Positions 52,032-61,390 of a stretch of DNA of 64,000 nt are shown here, piece by piece (position 1 is the first letter of the stretch; the number at the start of each line of letters is the position of its first letter). The stretch comes from Streptomyces chromofuscus (GTDB lineage Bacteria > Actinomycetota > Actinomycetes > Streptomycetales > Streptomycetaceae): the NCBI RefSeq assembly GCF_015160875.1, contig NZ_CP063374.1, forward strand, positions 2,356,001 to 2,420,000, given 5' to 3'. Under the pieces are notes generated by a model, which was not told the origin of the DNA, searched no databases, and worked only from the letters and a program-made list of their open reading frames with translations. The position numbers were made by a program, and so were the translations under genes.

Positions 52032-52580
52032 ATGACGTGCTACGACCGACGTGATCTGGGTCTACTGCTGCTCCGGCTGGGCACCGGCGGGGTGCTGGCG
52101 GCGCACGGCGCACAGAAGCTGTTCGGCTGGTTCGGCGGGGCCGGGATCGAGGGGACCGGGCAGTTCATGGAGTCCGTCGGATACCGGCCCGGCAAGGTGA
52201 GCGCCACGGCCGCCGGGCTCGCCGAGTGGGGCGGCGGGGCCCTGCTGGCGGCGGGGCTCGCCACCCCGGCGGCGGGAGCGGCGGCGGCCGGCGGGATGGC
52301 GGGCGCGACGGCGGTGCACGCCCCGGCCGGCTTCTTCAACGAGCAGGGCGGCTACGAGCACGCCGCCCTCCTCGGCCTGGCCGCGACCGGGATCGCGGTC
52401 GCCGGCCCCGGCCGCCTCTCCCTCGACCACGCCTTCGGGAACGTGCTGAACCGCGACTGGATGGTCCCGGTGGCCCTGGGCGTGGCGGCGGCCGTCACGA
52501 CGGCGGTCGTGGGGATGCGGAACAAGCAGGTGCGTCAGGCGGCGGAGCCGGGTGGGGAGCAGACGCTGTTCGAGGAGTGA
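52032..52580 (+). CDS. DoxX-family membrane protein
   Basis: This encodes 182 residues; CGGGAGACATC precedes the ATG. Four helices carry the DoxX signature LGLLLLRLGTGGVLAAHGAQKLFGWFGG at the start and AAGLAEWGGGALLAAGL. Actinobacterial relatives form a membrane-associated oxidoreductase complex with a thioredoxin-like partner and SodA. A cytoplasmic tail of about 20 residues ends it. It is monocistronic here. Confidence 0.9.
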   Translation: MTCYDRRDLGLLLLRLGTGGVLAAHGAQKLFGWFGGAGIEGTGQFMESVGYRPGKVSATAAGLAEWGGGALLAAGLATPAAGAAAAGGMAGATAVHAPAGFFNEQGGYEHAALLGLAATGIAVAGPGRLSLDHAFGNVLNRDWMVPVALGVAAAVTTAVVGMRNKQVRQAAEPGGEQTLFEE

Positions 52581-52780
52581 GGGAACGGGCTCTGGCGGTC
52601 CTTCACGGGCCGCGAGCGGGTCCCGGGAGGCCGTCCCGTGAGGTCGTCCCGGAGGTCGGTGCCGGGCGGGCCAGCGGTGGCGGGCCCGGTGGGGCGGGGG
52701 CACGCTGGAGAAGAGGCATGAGCGTTGCGGCGGGCCTCCTGTGAGCGGGTCGCTGCGCGCCCGGAGGAGGCGGGTTGGAC

Positions 52781-53248
52781 ATGACGGAGACGACCGGTGC
52801 GGCGGTCCGCACCACCGAACCCGGCGCGAACGCGCGCAGAGGCGGGACCGACCCCGGCACCCGGGGCAGGACCACCATCGCGGACGACGTCGTGGCGAAG
52901 ATCGCCGGAATGGCCGCGCGTGAGGTGCCCGGCGTCTACGCGCTCGGCGGCGGCCTCGCCCGCACGATGGGCGCGGTGCGCGAACGGGTCCCCGGCCGGC
53001 GGGCCAGCGTCACCAGCGGCGTCAAGGTCGAGGTGGGCGAGCGGCAGTGCGCCGTCGATCTCGATGTCGTCGTGGAGTACGGGCTGTCCATCACCGACGT
53101 CGCCGCCGATGTGCGGGAGAACGTCATCACCTCGGTCGAGCGGATGACCGGCCTGGAGGTCGTCGAGGTCAACATCGCGGTCGGCGACGTCCACCTCCCG
53201 GACGAGGAACCGGAGGGCGAGGAGGCGCCGACGGGCCGGGTGCAGTAG
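52781..53248 (+). CDS. Asp23/Gls24-family envelope stress protein
   Basis: This encodes 155 residues. ATG 52781 is taken; a TTG two codons earlier has better spacing to AGGAGG and is possible. The Asp23 domain (about 35-140) shows TTIADDVVAKIAGMAAREVPGVYALGGG, VEVGERQCAVDLDVVVEYG and VEVNIAVGDVHL. Asp23 proteins are membrane-tethered and linked to cell-wall stress. In many streptomycetes the gene sits in a longer operon with CsbD- and AmaP-like genes; here no such partners follow. Confidence 0.88.
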   Translation: MTETTGAAVRTTEPGANARRGGTDPGTRGRTTIADDVVAKIAGMAAREVPGVYALGGGLARTMGAVRERVPGRRASVTSGVKVEVGERQCAVDLDVVVEYGLSITDVAADVRENVITSVERMTGLEVVEVNIAVGDVHLPDEEPEGEEAPTGRVQ

Positions 53249-53428
53249 CCACACGCACCCGCGCGCCGCCTACGTCGTCCCGCGAGGGCCCACGCGCCCA
53301 CGCGCGGGCCCAGAGGCCCTGGACACGCGCGTCCGCCGCGAGCCGGCTGCTGCGCGGACGAGCGTCCGTGCGCCGCCAAGGAGCCCCCGCGAGGCCCCGC
53401 CTACGGGCCTCCGTGTGCGCGCGTCGGC

Positions 53429-53776
53429 TCAGACGAGTTGGCCGCGCAGGCCGCAGAGCCAGGCCAGGGCGCCGTACACGCCCTGGAAGTAGTCACGGTT
53501 GCCCGCCGGAGTGGTGGGGTCCTCCAGGCGTACGACCGTCGCGTCGGCCTCGGCGGTCAGCAGTTGCAGGTCCGGCGCGCCGCGGGCGCCCACACCGGTG
53601 ATCGGCGAGCGGGGGGCACGCCCCAGCGCCCACTCCAGGGCCACCGCCTCCCCGGCCGAGAACTGCGGGCTGCCCGCGTGCCGCGCCACCAGGCCGCTGA
53701 GCGCCGAGTCGACCTCTCCGTACGTCCGGATGCCGATCCGCTGCTCCGGCCGCATCCTCCCGGTCGCCTGCCCCAT
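53429..53776 (-). CDS. Small conserved hypothetical protein
   Basis: This encodes 115 residues from ATG 53776, with GAGGAGG six bases before. The protein begins MGQATGRMRPEQRIGIRTYGEVDSAL, and the centre reads EAVALEWALGRAPRSPITG, with an aromatic-rich helix, YFQGVYGALAWLCGL, at the end. It is not recognised. Conserved position between an Asp23 gene and recQ in Streptomyces is plausible. It could be a small regulator or partner of RecQ. Confidence 0.7.
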   Translation of the reverse strand: MGQATGRMRPEQRIGIRTYGEVDSALSGLVARHAGSPQFSAGEAVALEWALGRAPRSPITGVGARGAPDLQLLTAEADATVVRLEDPTTPAGNRDYFQGVYGALAWLCGLRGQLV

Positions 53777-53955
53777 GGCATCCTCCTCGCCTCTTGTCGC
53801 TCGTCGCTCGTCCGTCGCACGAAGGGTGCGTCTCCTTGCGTCTGCCCGGACTGGCGCCGGTCGAACGGGGGATGAACGGCGCGTGCCCGGCGCCGACGGG
53901 GTCCGGGGGTTCGTCGGGAGCCCGTCCCCGGGCACGGAGTCGCCCTCCCCGCACG

Positions 53956-55653
53956 TCAGTCCGCCGTCTCCGCCCGCTCGCTGAGCAGCCCCTTGCCGGC
54001 GATCGCGGCCAGGGACAGGGTCCGGTAGCCCATGGACTCGAACAGGACGGTGATCCGGTCGCCCTCCTCGCTCATCACCGTGCCGTCGCCCCACTCGCTG
54101 TGCCGCACCGGCGTCCCCGCCGGGAACGAGGCGGCGGCCGGATGGGCCGACGGGGCGTCGCCCGTGTCCCCCGCTCCCTCGACGACCGTGCCCTCGGCAG
54201 CGGCGGGTGAGCCGTCGTCGCGGCAGACGTCGCAGGCGCCGCAGGGGGCTTCGTAGGGCTCACCGAAGTAGCCGAGGAGGAAGCGGCGACGGCAGCCCGT
54301 CGTCTCTGCGTATCCCAGCACCATCTCCAGCCTCGACCGCTCCAGCCGTCTGCGGGCCTCCGCCACCTCCGCGGCGTGCGCGGCGGCCTCGTCGGCCGTC
54401 ACGCCGGGGACGGACCGCACCCGCCCCTCGGCGTCGGTGCGCACGGCTCCCGCCTGCTCCAGCAGGTTGGCCGCGGCGGTCACACGCCGGCGTGACAGGT
54501 CCGTCCGTTCACCGACGTCGGCCAGCCCGACCGGACCGCTGTGCTCGTCGATCCGCCGCGCGACCTCGCCGAGGGTCTCCTCGTCGGGTGCGCGCGTGGC
54601 GAAGAGACGCTGCAGGGCGCTGTCCTGCGGCCGGTAGTGGAGGACGGCGACCGCCGGGGCGCCGTCGCGGCCGGCACGTCCGATCTCCTGGTAGTAGGCG
54701 TCGAGCGAACCGGGCACGGAGGCGTGCAGCACGAACCGTACGTCCTCCTTGTCGATGCCCATGCCGAAAGCCGAGGTGGCGACGATCACGTCGGCATCGC
54801 CGGACAGGAAGGCGTCGTGCACCCGGGAACGCTCCCCACCGGCCAGCCCGGCGTGGTACGCGGCGGCCGACAGGCCCAGCCCTGCGAGCTCGGCCGCGTA
54901 CTCCTCCGCGTCCCTGCGGGTGGCGGCGTACACGATGCCGGGCTTGGGCTCCGTCGCGGCCCGCTCCACCACCGCCCGGCGCTTGTCCGCGTCGTCCTGG
55001 AAGCGGCGCACCTCCAGGGCGATGTTCGGCCGGTCGAAACCGGCGACGACCAGTGCGGGGTCCGCCATCTCCAGCCGCTGGACGATCTCCTCGCGCACCG
55101 GCGGCGCGGCCGTGGCCGTCAGGGCCAGGACCGTGGGCCTGCCCACCCGCCGGACGGCCTGGGCCAGGCGCAGGTAGTCGGGGCGGAAGTCGTGGCCCCA
55201 GGAAGCCACGCACTGCGCCTCGTCCACGACGAACAGGGAGGGCTCGGCGCGGGCCAGGCGTTCGACCACCTCGTCCTTGGTGAGCTGCTCGGGCGAGAGG
55301 AACAGGTACTCGGCGTCGCCGTGCTGCACCGCGTCCCAGGCGGCCGCCGTCTCCCCGGCCGGCTGCGCCGAGTTGACGGCGACGGCGTCCGGGGCCCGGT
55401 GGCTCAGCAGGCCGGCGATCTGGTCCCGCTGCAGGGCGATGAGCGGGGAGACGACGACGGTCGGTCCGGGCAGCAGCAGCGCCGCCACCTGGTACACCGC
55501 CGACTTGCCCGCGCCGGTCGGCATGACCACCAGCGTGTCGCGGGCCGCCGTCACCGCTTCCATCGCGGTCAGCTGTCCCGGCCGCAGCTCTCGCCAACCG
55601 AACACCTCTTCGGCGGCCTGCCGCAGCCGGTCCGGGTCACGGGGATCACTCAT
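53956..55653 (-). CDS. RecQ-family ATP-dependent DNA helicase
   Basis: This encodes 565 residues. Helicase motifs: FGWRELRPGQLTAMEAV (motif 0), Walker A MPTGAGKS (about 44-51), Walker B VVDEAQCVASWGHDFRP (DEAQ in place of DEAH), ALTATA, motif V VATSAFGMGIDK and motif VI EIGRAGRDG. The RecQ-Ct zinc site follows (CRRRFLLGYFGE then CGACDVC). A short C-terminal domain (VRHSEWGDGTVMSEEGDRITVLF) replaces HRDC and looks like the beta-fold at the end of PcrA/UvrD. It unwinds DNA in repair and recombination. Confidence 0.93.
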   Translation of the reverse strand: MSDPRDPDRLRQAAEEVFGWRELRPGQLTAMEAVTAARDTLVVMPTGAGKSAVYQVAALLLPGPTVVVSPLIALQRDQIAGLLSHRAPDAVAVNSAQPAGETAAAWDAVQHGDAEYLFLSPEQLTKDEVVERLARAEPSLFVVDEAQCVASWGHDFRPDYLRLAQAVRRVGRPTVLALTATAAPPVREEIVQRLEMADPALVVAGFDRPNIALEVRRFQDDADKRRAVVERAATEPKPGIVYAATRRDAEEYAAELAGLGLSAAAYHAGLAGGERSRVHDAFLSGDADVIVATSAFGMGIDKEDVRFVLHASVPGSLDAYYQEIGRAGRDGAPAVAVLHYRPQDSALQRLFATRAPDEETLGEVARRIDEHSGPVGLADVGERTDLSRRRVTAAANLLEQAGAVRTDAEGRVRSVPGVTADEAAAHAAEVAEARRRLERSRLEMVLGYAETTGCRRRFLLGYFGEPYEAPCGACDVCRDDGSPAAAEGTVVEGAGDTGDAPSAHPAAASFPAGTPVRHSEWGDGTVMSEEGDRITVLFESMGYRTLSLAAIAGKGLLSERAETAD

Positions 55654-56054
55654 GGGGCCCGACTACCCCCTTTTGCCGTCCGTCTCCATCGGTACGCCGG
55701 CCGCATCCGAAGGGCCGACCGGGCGCGACCACGCGGATGCACGCGGCGCCACCGTGGGCGGGCGTCGGTGCCGCGGCGTCCGGCGACCGAGGCGCGGCGC
55801 GGACACTGCCGCCGCACCTCGTCCGCGGCGCCCCCGGACTCCGGGAAGGTGTCCGGCCATGCGACGTGCGGGAAGCGGATCAGCCGGGAGCGGCTGAGGG
55901 ACAGCCCGCAGACGGTCTGGTCCATGCCCGGCTGCCAGGCGTGCTCCTCACCGGAGGGCAGCCGGCGGCGGCCCTTCTCCTCGTCGGTCCCCTGCCCGGA
56001 GGCGGCGACGGGGTTACTGCTCGGCGCGTGCCATGTGCGTGCGTGCCCGCCGGT
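55654..56054. other. Gene-free spacer
   Basis: About 400 bases between recQ and the SRPBCC gene. Frames here lack a ribosome site and family match, and nothing repetitive or palindromic stands out. It presumably contains the recQ promoter. Confidence 0.4.
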
Positions 56055-56468
56055 TCAGCCGGCCGCGTGCTCGACGCGCAGCCGCACCTGCTCCTCCAGG
56101 CGCTGCAGGCTGGAGTCCAGGGCGTTGCGCACGATCTGCGCACCCGGGTCGTGGCTGTCGTCGAAGAACGACAGGTGCACCGTCACCTCACTGGCTCCGG
56201 CCCCGATCCCGGCCACCTGGAGCCAGCCGGCGTAACTTCCCTGCTCGCGGGTGCCCCACTCGAGCCGCATCTGGTCTCGCTGGGCGCGCAGCAGGGCCTC
56301 GGTGTCCTCGTCCCTCCGGTCCTCGTGCACGGTGACGGCGGGCAGGTCCTCGGCCTGCACGTGCAGATCCTCGGGCAGCCAGGTGTCCAGCCTCCCTACG
56401 TTGGCGACCTCGTCGAAGACCTGCTCGGGCTGGGCGGGCATCGTGCGTGAACGTTCGTACTCGGTCAT
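56055..56468 (-). CDS. SRPBCC (START-like) family protein
   Basis: This encodes 137 residues from ATG 56468; the open frame runs further upstream without support. A helix-grip fold: YERSRTMPAQPEQVFDEVANVGRLDTWLPED at the start, EWGTREQGSYAGWLQVAGIGAGASEVTVHLSFF in the middle and a long C-terminal helix NALDSSLQRLEEQVRLRVE. Such proteins bind lipids or polyketides or act as cyclases and stress proteins. No linked pathway is present. Confidence 0.85.
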   Translation of the reverse strand: MTEYERSRTMPAQPEQVFDEVANVGRLDTWLPEDLHVQAEDLPAVTVHEDRRDEDTEALLRAQRDQMRLEWGTREQGSYAGWLQVAGIGAGASEVTVHLSFFDDSHDPGAQIVRNALDSSLQRLEEQVRLRVEHAAG

Positions 56469-56696
56469 GGCGGTACTGTCCTCGGCTGGGTGTCGTACGA
56501 CTGGGACGCGAGCCCCGGTCGCGGGCTGCCGGTGCGTGGACATGCCGGGTACCCAGCGACATGACCCGCGAATCGGCTCCACAGGTCACCGGAGCCGCGT
56601 TCACCCGTTACTCCGTTAGTTCGTTGTTCCGTGAGTCCGTTGTTCCGTGAGTCCGTTCACGCGACGGCTCGCACGAGGCCACTGGAAGGGATCACC

Positions 56697-56894
56697 ATGG
56701 ACAGCGCTGCCTGGGACACGACGGCCGAACTGGCCGCCTTCTTCGACCGGGCGAACGCCCACATCCCCCCGGAGCAGCGCTCCGTCCTCCAGGTGCTGAA
56801 GATCGGCGAGGAGTTCGGCGAGGCGGCCCAGGCCCTGATCGGGGTCACCGGCACCAACCCCCGCAAGGGCGTGAGCCACACCTGTTATCTCTAG
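56697..56894 (+). pseudogene. MazG-like pyrophosphohydrolase, 5' fragment (interrupted by the element)
   Basis: From the ATG at 56697 (GGAAGGGA upstream) come 62 genuine residues: DTTAELAAFFDRANAHIPP, VLQVLKIGEEFGEAAQALIG (the EExxE metal motif of MazG) and NPRKGVSHT. The next codons belong to the inserted element (CYL, stop at 56894). The missing half, with the ExxD motif, begins at 63172. Rejoining both gives a 110-residue protein, the usual length. MazG enzymes remove aberrant NTPs. The truncated product lacks half the active site. Confidence 0.88.
56878..56890. other. Left junction (attL core and arm)
   Basis: ACACCTG (56878-56884) is the core still in the mazG frame; GTTATCT (56884-56890) is the element's left arm. 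This arm is the exact inverse of AGATAAC at the right end. Confidence 0.75.
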
Positions 56895-56970
56895 TAAGTC
56901 CTGAAGTTCAGTTACCTAAGTGACGTTTGCGCGTTCTCTCCGTGACAGACAACTATCTTGGGGGACTTCA

Positions 56971-58152
56971 GTGACGTCAGCCAGACCCTCTTCCAAGCCC
57001 CGCGCCTACCGGGCTGAGAAGGCCATCAGGCCCTCCGATGAGGCAACGACGTGGATCGTCATCAGCAAGGACTACGAGATCCACCCTGAGGCGACTTCGT
57101 ACCTGACCGCGCTGGCCTCCCGGGAGGACGCATCCGTCAATACCCTGCGCAGCTACGCGGGCCGGGTGGCGCTGTACCTGTCCTACTGTGCGGAGATCGG
57201 TATCTGTTGGGCGGCACCCACCGTCGTGCAGCTTGCTCAGTTCCTGCACTGGCTGGTTGACGAACCCCTGCCGGCCAGGAGTCAGAGGGTGCTCGCCGAG
57301 CCCCGGCACCGCAGCAAGAAGACCGCGAACGCGATCATGACCACCACATGCCAGTTCCTCAGGCACTGCTCCCTGCACGGGTGGGTCGCCGCAGAATTGA
57401 TCGCTCTGCTGACCGAGCCGAGGCTCCTCCACCACATGCCGACCGGTTACAACGCCGGTGAGGACGATCAGTACCGCACTGTGCGTGCACGGAAGCTGAA
57501 GTTCAAAGTCGCCATCTCCGGCTACGAGTACCTGACCGACGAGCAGATCCTCCGCATCATCGACCTCACATGCCACTCTCGCGACCGGTTCCTGGTGACG
57601 CTCCTGGCAGAAACAGGTGTGCGCATCGGGGAAGCCCTGGGTCTGCGACGGGAGGACATGCATCTGCTGTCGAACTCGGCGACGCTCGGGTGCCGCACGG
57701 TCGGTCCTCATATCCATGTGCGCCGTCGCCAGAACTCCAACGGAGCCCTGGCCAAGTCGCGGCAGCCTCGGTCGGTCCCGGTCAGCGACAGCCTGGTCGG
57801 TCTCTACGCCGACTACCAGTGGGAACGGGAGGCCGTGCCCGAGGCCGCGTCCTGCGACATGACATTCGTCAACCTGTTCCGTGGGCCTTTGGGTTCGCCG
57901 ATGAAATACCAAGCCACGTACGACTTGTTCGCGCGGCTTGCCAAACGGGCGGGCTTCGCCACACGGCCGCACATGTTCCGGCACTCGGCCGCGACGCGGT
58001 GGATTCGCCAGGGCAAGCAGCGTCATGTGGTGCAGGACCTGCTCGGGCATGTCAGCGAGCAGTCGATGGAGATCTACCTGCACGCCAGCGACCAGGAAAA
58101 ACGGGACGCTGTGACGGCGGTCTCGGAGATGCGAAGGGCCGCACAGCGGTGA
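56971..58152 (+). CDS. tnpA: Tyrosine recombinase, TnpA of a Tn554-like element
   Basis: This encodes 393 residues from GTG 56971, with GGGGGA five bases upstream; the frame continues back to 56920 without support. An N-terminal SAM-like core-binding domain (about 50-140) precedes the catalytic domain with Arg 218 in TGVRIGEALGL, HxxR at about 333-336 in PHMFRHSAATRW, His in LLGHVSEQS and nucleophile Tyr 369 in EIYLHA. It cuts and joins DNA at the attachment sites. Its stop overlaps the tnpB start (GTGA). Confidence 0.92.
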   Translation: MTSARPSSKPRAYRAEKAIRPSDEATTWIVISKDYEIHPEATSYLTALASREDASVNTLRSYAGRVALYLSYCAEIGICWAAPTVVQLAQFLHWLVDEPLPARSQRVLAEPRHRSKKTANAIMTTTCQFLRHCSLHGWVAAELIALLTEPRLLHHMPTGYNAGEDDQYRTVRARKLKFKVAISGYEYLTDEQILRIIDLTCHSRDRFLVTLLAETGVRIGEALGLRREDMHLLSNSATLGCRTVGPHIHVRRRQNSNGALAKSRQPRSVPVSDSLVGLYADYQWEREAVPEAASCDMTFVNLFRGPLGSPMKYQATYDLFARLAKRAGFATRPHMFRHSAATRWIRQGKQRHVVQDLLGHVSEQSMEIYLHASDQEKRDAVTAVSEMRRAAQR

Positions 58153-60692
58153 ATGACAGGGCCAAGTCGGCGAGGAACGTAGGCGTCGCGGCTCTGCCGA
58201 CTGATGATCACCTGCTCCGGTCCTGGAACACCTGGCTTCAGCACGCCATCGACATGTGCTGGAGGCCCGGTGAATGGAATCCTCACGATCTGCTGTTCGT
58301 CGGAGACCTGGACAACCCGCTCACTGGATCTCGACGCTGCCGTCATCCTCTCTGCGACTCCCCGACCGAGGGGCCGACGTACTGTGGAAGCTGCAACATC
58401 GATTACCGCGCGTCCAAACTGACGGAAACAGAGTTCGACCAGACCTTTGTCCCGCGACGCAACCGGAGGTTCCACGCCAGGCCTGAGCGATGCGTCGTCC
58501 CCGCTTGCGGACGTGACGGGATCAAAGGGCAGCTCTGCCACAGCCACTACTCGGTCTGGCGCAGCCATGTACGCAGGACTTACGGCCACGATGCCAGGAT
58601 CAGCCGTTACGCGGCTGAGCGTGAGGCATGGGCAATTTCACAAGAGCCGTTCCCCGGGCTGCCTCTGTGCGCGGTCCGAGGGTGCCGAAGCGAGGAGAGC
58701 CTTCCGACGCACCTCTGCTATGCGCACCGCAACTTGTGGGCGGCGTGCGCCCGTGAGAGCGGCCGGGACAGCAGCAAGGACCTGGCCAGGTGGACCGAGA
58801 CCCGGGTGCCGTTCCTCCTCCAGAACGAGTTCAGCCTCGTCCCTCTTGAGGAGACGACGCGCCTGGAGCTGCTTTACGCCCTCCAGAAGAGGGACGCGCG
58901 GGGCCAGGTTCTCCGTCCGACTCAGGTCAGGAAGATCGTCAAGCTGTTCGTCGGCATTCCCTCTGTGGCTCTCGCGGTTGGCGCCACGCCTGGCCCCTCC
59001 GACACCACATGCACGGCGACTCAGTCTCTGATCAAGGAGGTCAAGCGGGACATCACCAGGGGCCTCGACGCGTACCGCGGTATCGACGAGACCACCAAAC
59101 CGGTGTGGGACCTGCGGGCGCTGGATACCCCTCTACCGGCGCGCACGCGGACCGGGTTCCGCGTGCGTGAGGGCGAGATCGACTTCACCCCCATCCTCCA
59201 GCCATGGCTAAGGGAAGTAGCGATGCGCTGGGCTCGCACGACGAGTCCGGGGTCCTCGGCCCTTCGTGACCGGCTCCTGGCCTGCACGATCGCCTCTCGG
59301 GCCCTCGCTACCCGGCGTGCTGGTTCCGACCCAGCCGGACTGGGTTTCGCGGACATGACGGCGGTCGTCAACGAGTTCAGGGTGTCCGTTCGCAGAGACG
59401 GGAAGCCCCGCAGCAACGACTCCCGGGCCCGGCTACTGAAGCTCTTCACGGAGCTCCTGGAATTCGGCCGAATCGAAGGAGTCCTTGATGATCTCTCTCC
59501 TCGGTTCGTTCTCCATACGAACGAGCACCGCATCAAGCGGGACAAAGTCGATGAGGACAACATCGGCAAGGCCCTTCCCGAGTCGGTCGTTGCTCAGCTC
59601 GACAAGCACGTCGACCTCATCGGTGTGGGGATGACCTACGGCAGCATGCCGACGGACTGCATCCGGGCCATGTTCCGCACGGTCTACGTCCTGCTGAGAG
59701 ACACCGGACGCCGTCCCAACGAGATCGGCGCTCTTGACCTGGGCTGCCTGGAGTACGACGGCGGTGAGTACCAGCTGATCTGGGACAATACCAAGGCACG
59801 TAGGCTCCGGCGACGCCTTCCCCTGGACAGGGACACGGTCAGCGCGGTGAAAGAGTGGACATCGGTCCGGGAGCGACTCGACCTGCCTTCTCGGACCCTC
59901 CCCTTCCTGTTCCCTGCGATCACCGACAACGCCGCCACCGGCCACCTGACTACCGGGAACATCGGCGCTGCCATCCGGACATGGGCCGATTCGATCCCGG
60001 AAATCCACTCCGAAGAACTCGGCGCGGACGGCGCACCATTGCCTTTCGAACGGTCGCTGATTTACCCGTACGCCTTCCGCCACACCTTCTGCCAGCGATA
60101 CGCCGACGCCGGTATGCCGCAGCACGTCCTCCAGGACCTGATGGATCACAAGTCCGCTGACACCACCGCGGCTTACTACAAGGTGAGCATCAAAATGAAG
60201 CGGGAGGCCATCAACACCATCAAGAGTCTGACCACCGACCGCTTCGGCACTCCTGCTCCAATGAGATCGAGCACGGCGTACGAGATGCGGTCGGTAGCGG
60301 TGGCATTCGGAAACTGCATCGAACCCACCAACGTGAAGGCCGGCGGGAAGGCGTGCCCCATCCGGTTCCAATGCGCTGGCTGCGGCTCGTACCGACCCGA
60401 TCCCTCCTACCTACCTGCCGTTGAGGAGCACATCCGTGCGTTGAAGGCGGACCGTGAGGTCGCTGCCGCCGCCGGAGCAGCCGAGTTCGTCATCCGGAAC
60501 CTGGACGACCAGATCGCTGCGTTCCAGGCCGTCCGTGAGAACCAGAAGGAGAAACTGGCTTCGATGCCCGATGAGATGCGACACGAGGTCGAGGAGGCCA
60601 GCAAGGTTCTGCGAAAGCTCCGTGCCGGGGCCTCGAAGGGCGCTGTGAGCCTGGGCATGCCCGCATTCGGTCCTCCGGGGGTAGTCGCATGA
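58149..60692 (+). CDS. tnpB: Large tyrosine recombinase with N-terminal zinc modules, TnpB of a Tn554-like element
   Basis: This encodes 847 residues. Three cysteine-rich modules occupy residues 64-193: CX4C-X9-CX2C (64, 69, 79, 82), CX4C-X9-CX2H (115, 120, 130, 133) and CX4C-X10-CX2H (174, 179, 190, 193). The recombinase domain follows: Arg in DTGRRPNEIGALDL (about 520), YAFRHTFCQRYAD (about 640; the first His of HxxR is replaced by Tyr), His in MDHKSADTT and nucleophile Tyr in AAYYKV. A C-terminal Cys cluster, CPIRFQCAGCGSYRPD, and coiled coil end it. The frame is open much further upstream inside tnpA, which is a shadow. Confidence 0.9.
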   Translation: MNDRAKSARNVGVAALPTDDHLLRSWNTWLQHAIDMCWRPGEWNPHDLLFVGDLDNPLTGSRRCRHPLCDSPTEGPTYCGSCNIDYRASKLTETEFDQTFVPRRNRRFHARPERCVVPACGRDGIKGQLCHSHYSVWRSHVRRTYGHDARISRYAAEREAWAISQEPFPGLPLCAVRGCRSEESLPTHLCYAHRNLWAACARESGRDSSKDLARWTETRVPFLLQNEFSLVPLEETTRLELLYALQKRDARGQVLRPTQVRKIVKLFVGIPSVALAVGATPGPSDTTCTATQSLIKEVKRDITRGLDAYRGIDETTKPVWDLRALDTPLPARTRTGFRVREGEIDFTPILQPWLREVAMRWARTTSPGSSALRDRLLACTIASRALATRRAGSDPAGLGFADMTAVVNEFRVSVRRDGKPRSNDSRARLLKLFTELLEFGRIEGVLDDLSPRFVLHTNEHRIKRDKVDEDNIGKALPESVVAQLDKHVDLIGVGMTYGSMPTDCIRAMFRTVYVLLRDTGRRPNEIGALDLGCLEYDGGEYQLIWDNTKARRLRRRLPLDRDTVSAVKEWTSVRERLDLPSRTLPFLFPAITDNAATGHLTTGNIGAAIRTWADSIPEIHSEELGADGAPLPFERSLIYPYAFRHTFCQRYADAGMPQHVLQDLMDHKSADTTAAYYKVSIKMKREAINTIKSLTTDRFGTPAPMRSSTAYEMRSVAVAFGNCIEPTNVKAGGKACPIRFQCAGCGSYRPDPSYLPAVEEHIRALKADREVAAAAGAAEFVIRNLDDQIAAFQAVRENQKEKLASMPDEMRHEVEEASKVLRKLRAGASKGAVSLGMPAFGPPGVVA

Positions 60693-61264
60693 CGAAGGAG
60701 CCGCGTACGCCAGCTCAGGTGCTGCTTGAATCTCGGCAGAAGGCCAGCCGGGAGAAGCGCGCAAGGGTGCTCGCTGTAGTGGATCAGATGAAGGCCGACG
60801 GCGACCCGATCACGTTCCTCACAGTCGCCAAGCGGGCTGGCGTCTCAAACTGGCTTGTCTACGCCGAAGGGGTTCGCGAGCACATCGAAGCCGCTCGCGC
60901 GGGCCAGGCAGTCGGCGTAACCCGGCAGCGCAAGGAAGGAGCGGTGGCCAGCGCCGCGAGCCTAGCGACCGACCTTGAGTTTGCGCGTGCCCAGGTCCGG
61001 ACGCTCACCGAAGAACGTGACCGGCTCAGGGCCGCAGTGCAGCGCAGTCTCGGCGAGCGGGTCGACGCCGTCTCGACCAAGGACTTACTCGCCCGTGTTC
61101 AGGAGCTGTCCATCGCCAACCAACGGCTCGCCTCAGAGTTGGCCCGAGCCGAAGCAGACCGCGACAGCCTGCAGGATGATTTGGCCGAGGCACAGGACGA
61201 CCTGGCCGCCGCCCGGACGGCCCTGCGGAACATGATGCGCGACCAGAACCGCGACTCAACGTAA
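60689..61264 (+). CDS. tnpC: TnpC-like accessory protein (DUF6262-type, HTH plus coiled coil)
   Basis: This encodes 191 residues; ATG overlaps the tnpB stop (ATGA). A basic N-terminal part includes a helix-turn-helix, ITFLTVAKRAGVSNWLVYAEG (about 41-61), and a long coiled coil (about 92-185: LEFARAQVRTLTEERDRLRAAV, then heptads to the end). In Tn554, TnpC affects the efficiency and orientation of insertion; an equivalent role here is inferred from gene order. Transcription of the three genes is surely common. Confidence 0.85.
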   Translation: MTKEPRTPAQVLLESRQKASREKRARVLAVVDQMKADGDPITFLTVAKRAGVSNWLVYAEGVREHIEAARAGQAVGVTRQRKEGAVASAASLATDLEFARAQVRTLTEERDRLRAAVQRSLGERVDAVSTKDLLARVQELSIANQRLASELARAEADRDSLQDDLAEAQDDLAAARTALRNMMRDQNRDST

Positions 61265-61390
61265 TCGCCCCTCGGATTGCTCGCAGGCGACCCTGGCCGT
61301 AGCAGCAGCCATGCGAAGCTGGGGCGTCCTTGTCGATGCTGATCACGCACATGCAACGATGTCACCCTTCCCCGCACGAAAGACACGCCA

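Noticed and set aside
55650..55925. 91-residue minus-strand frame after the recQ start
   Set aside because: No ribosome site, no family, Arg/Pro-rich translation typical of non-coding high-GC DNA.
57570..58148. N-terminal extension of tnpB inside tnpA
   Set aside because: Reads noise in this part; the GTG overlapping the tnpA stop gives a sensible start.
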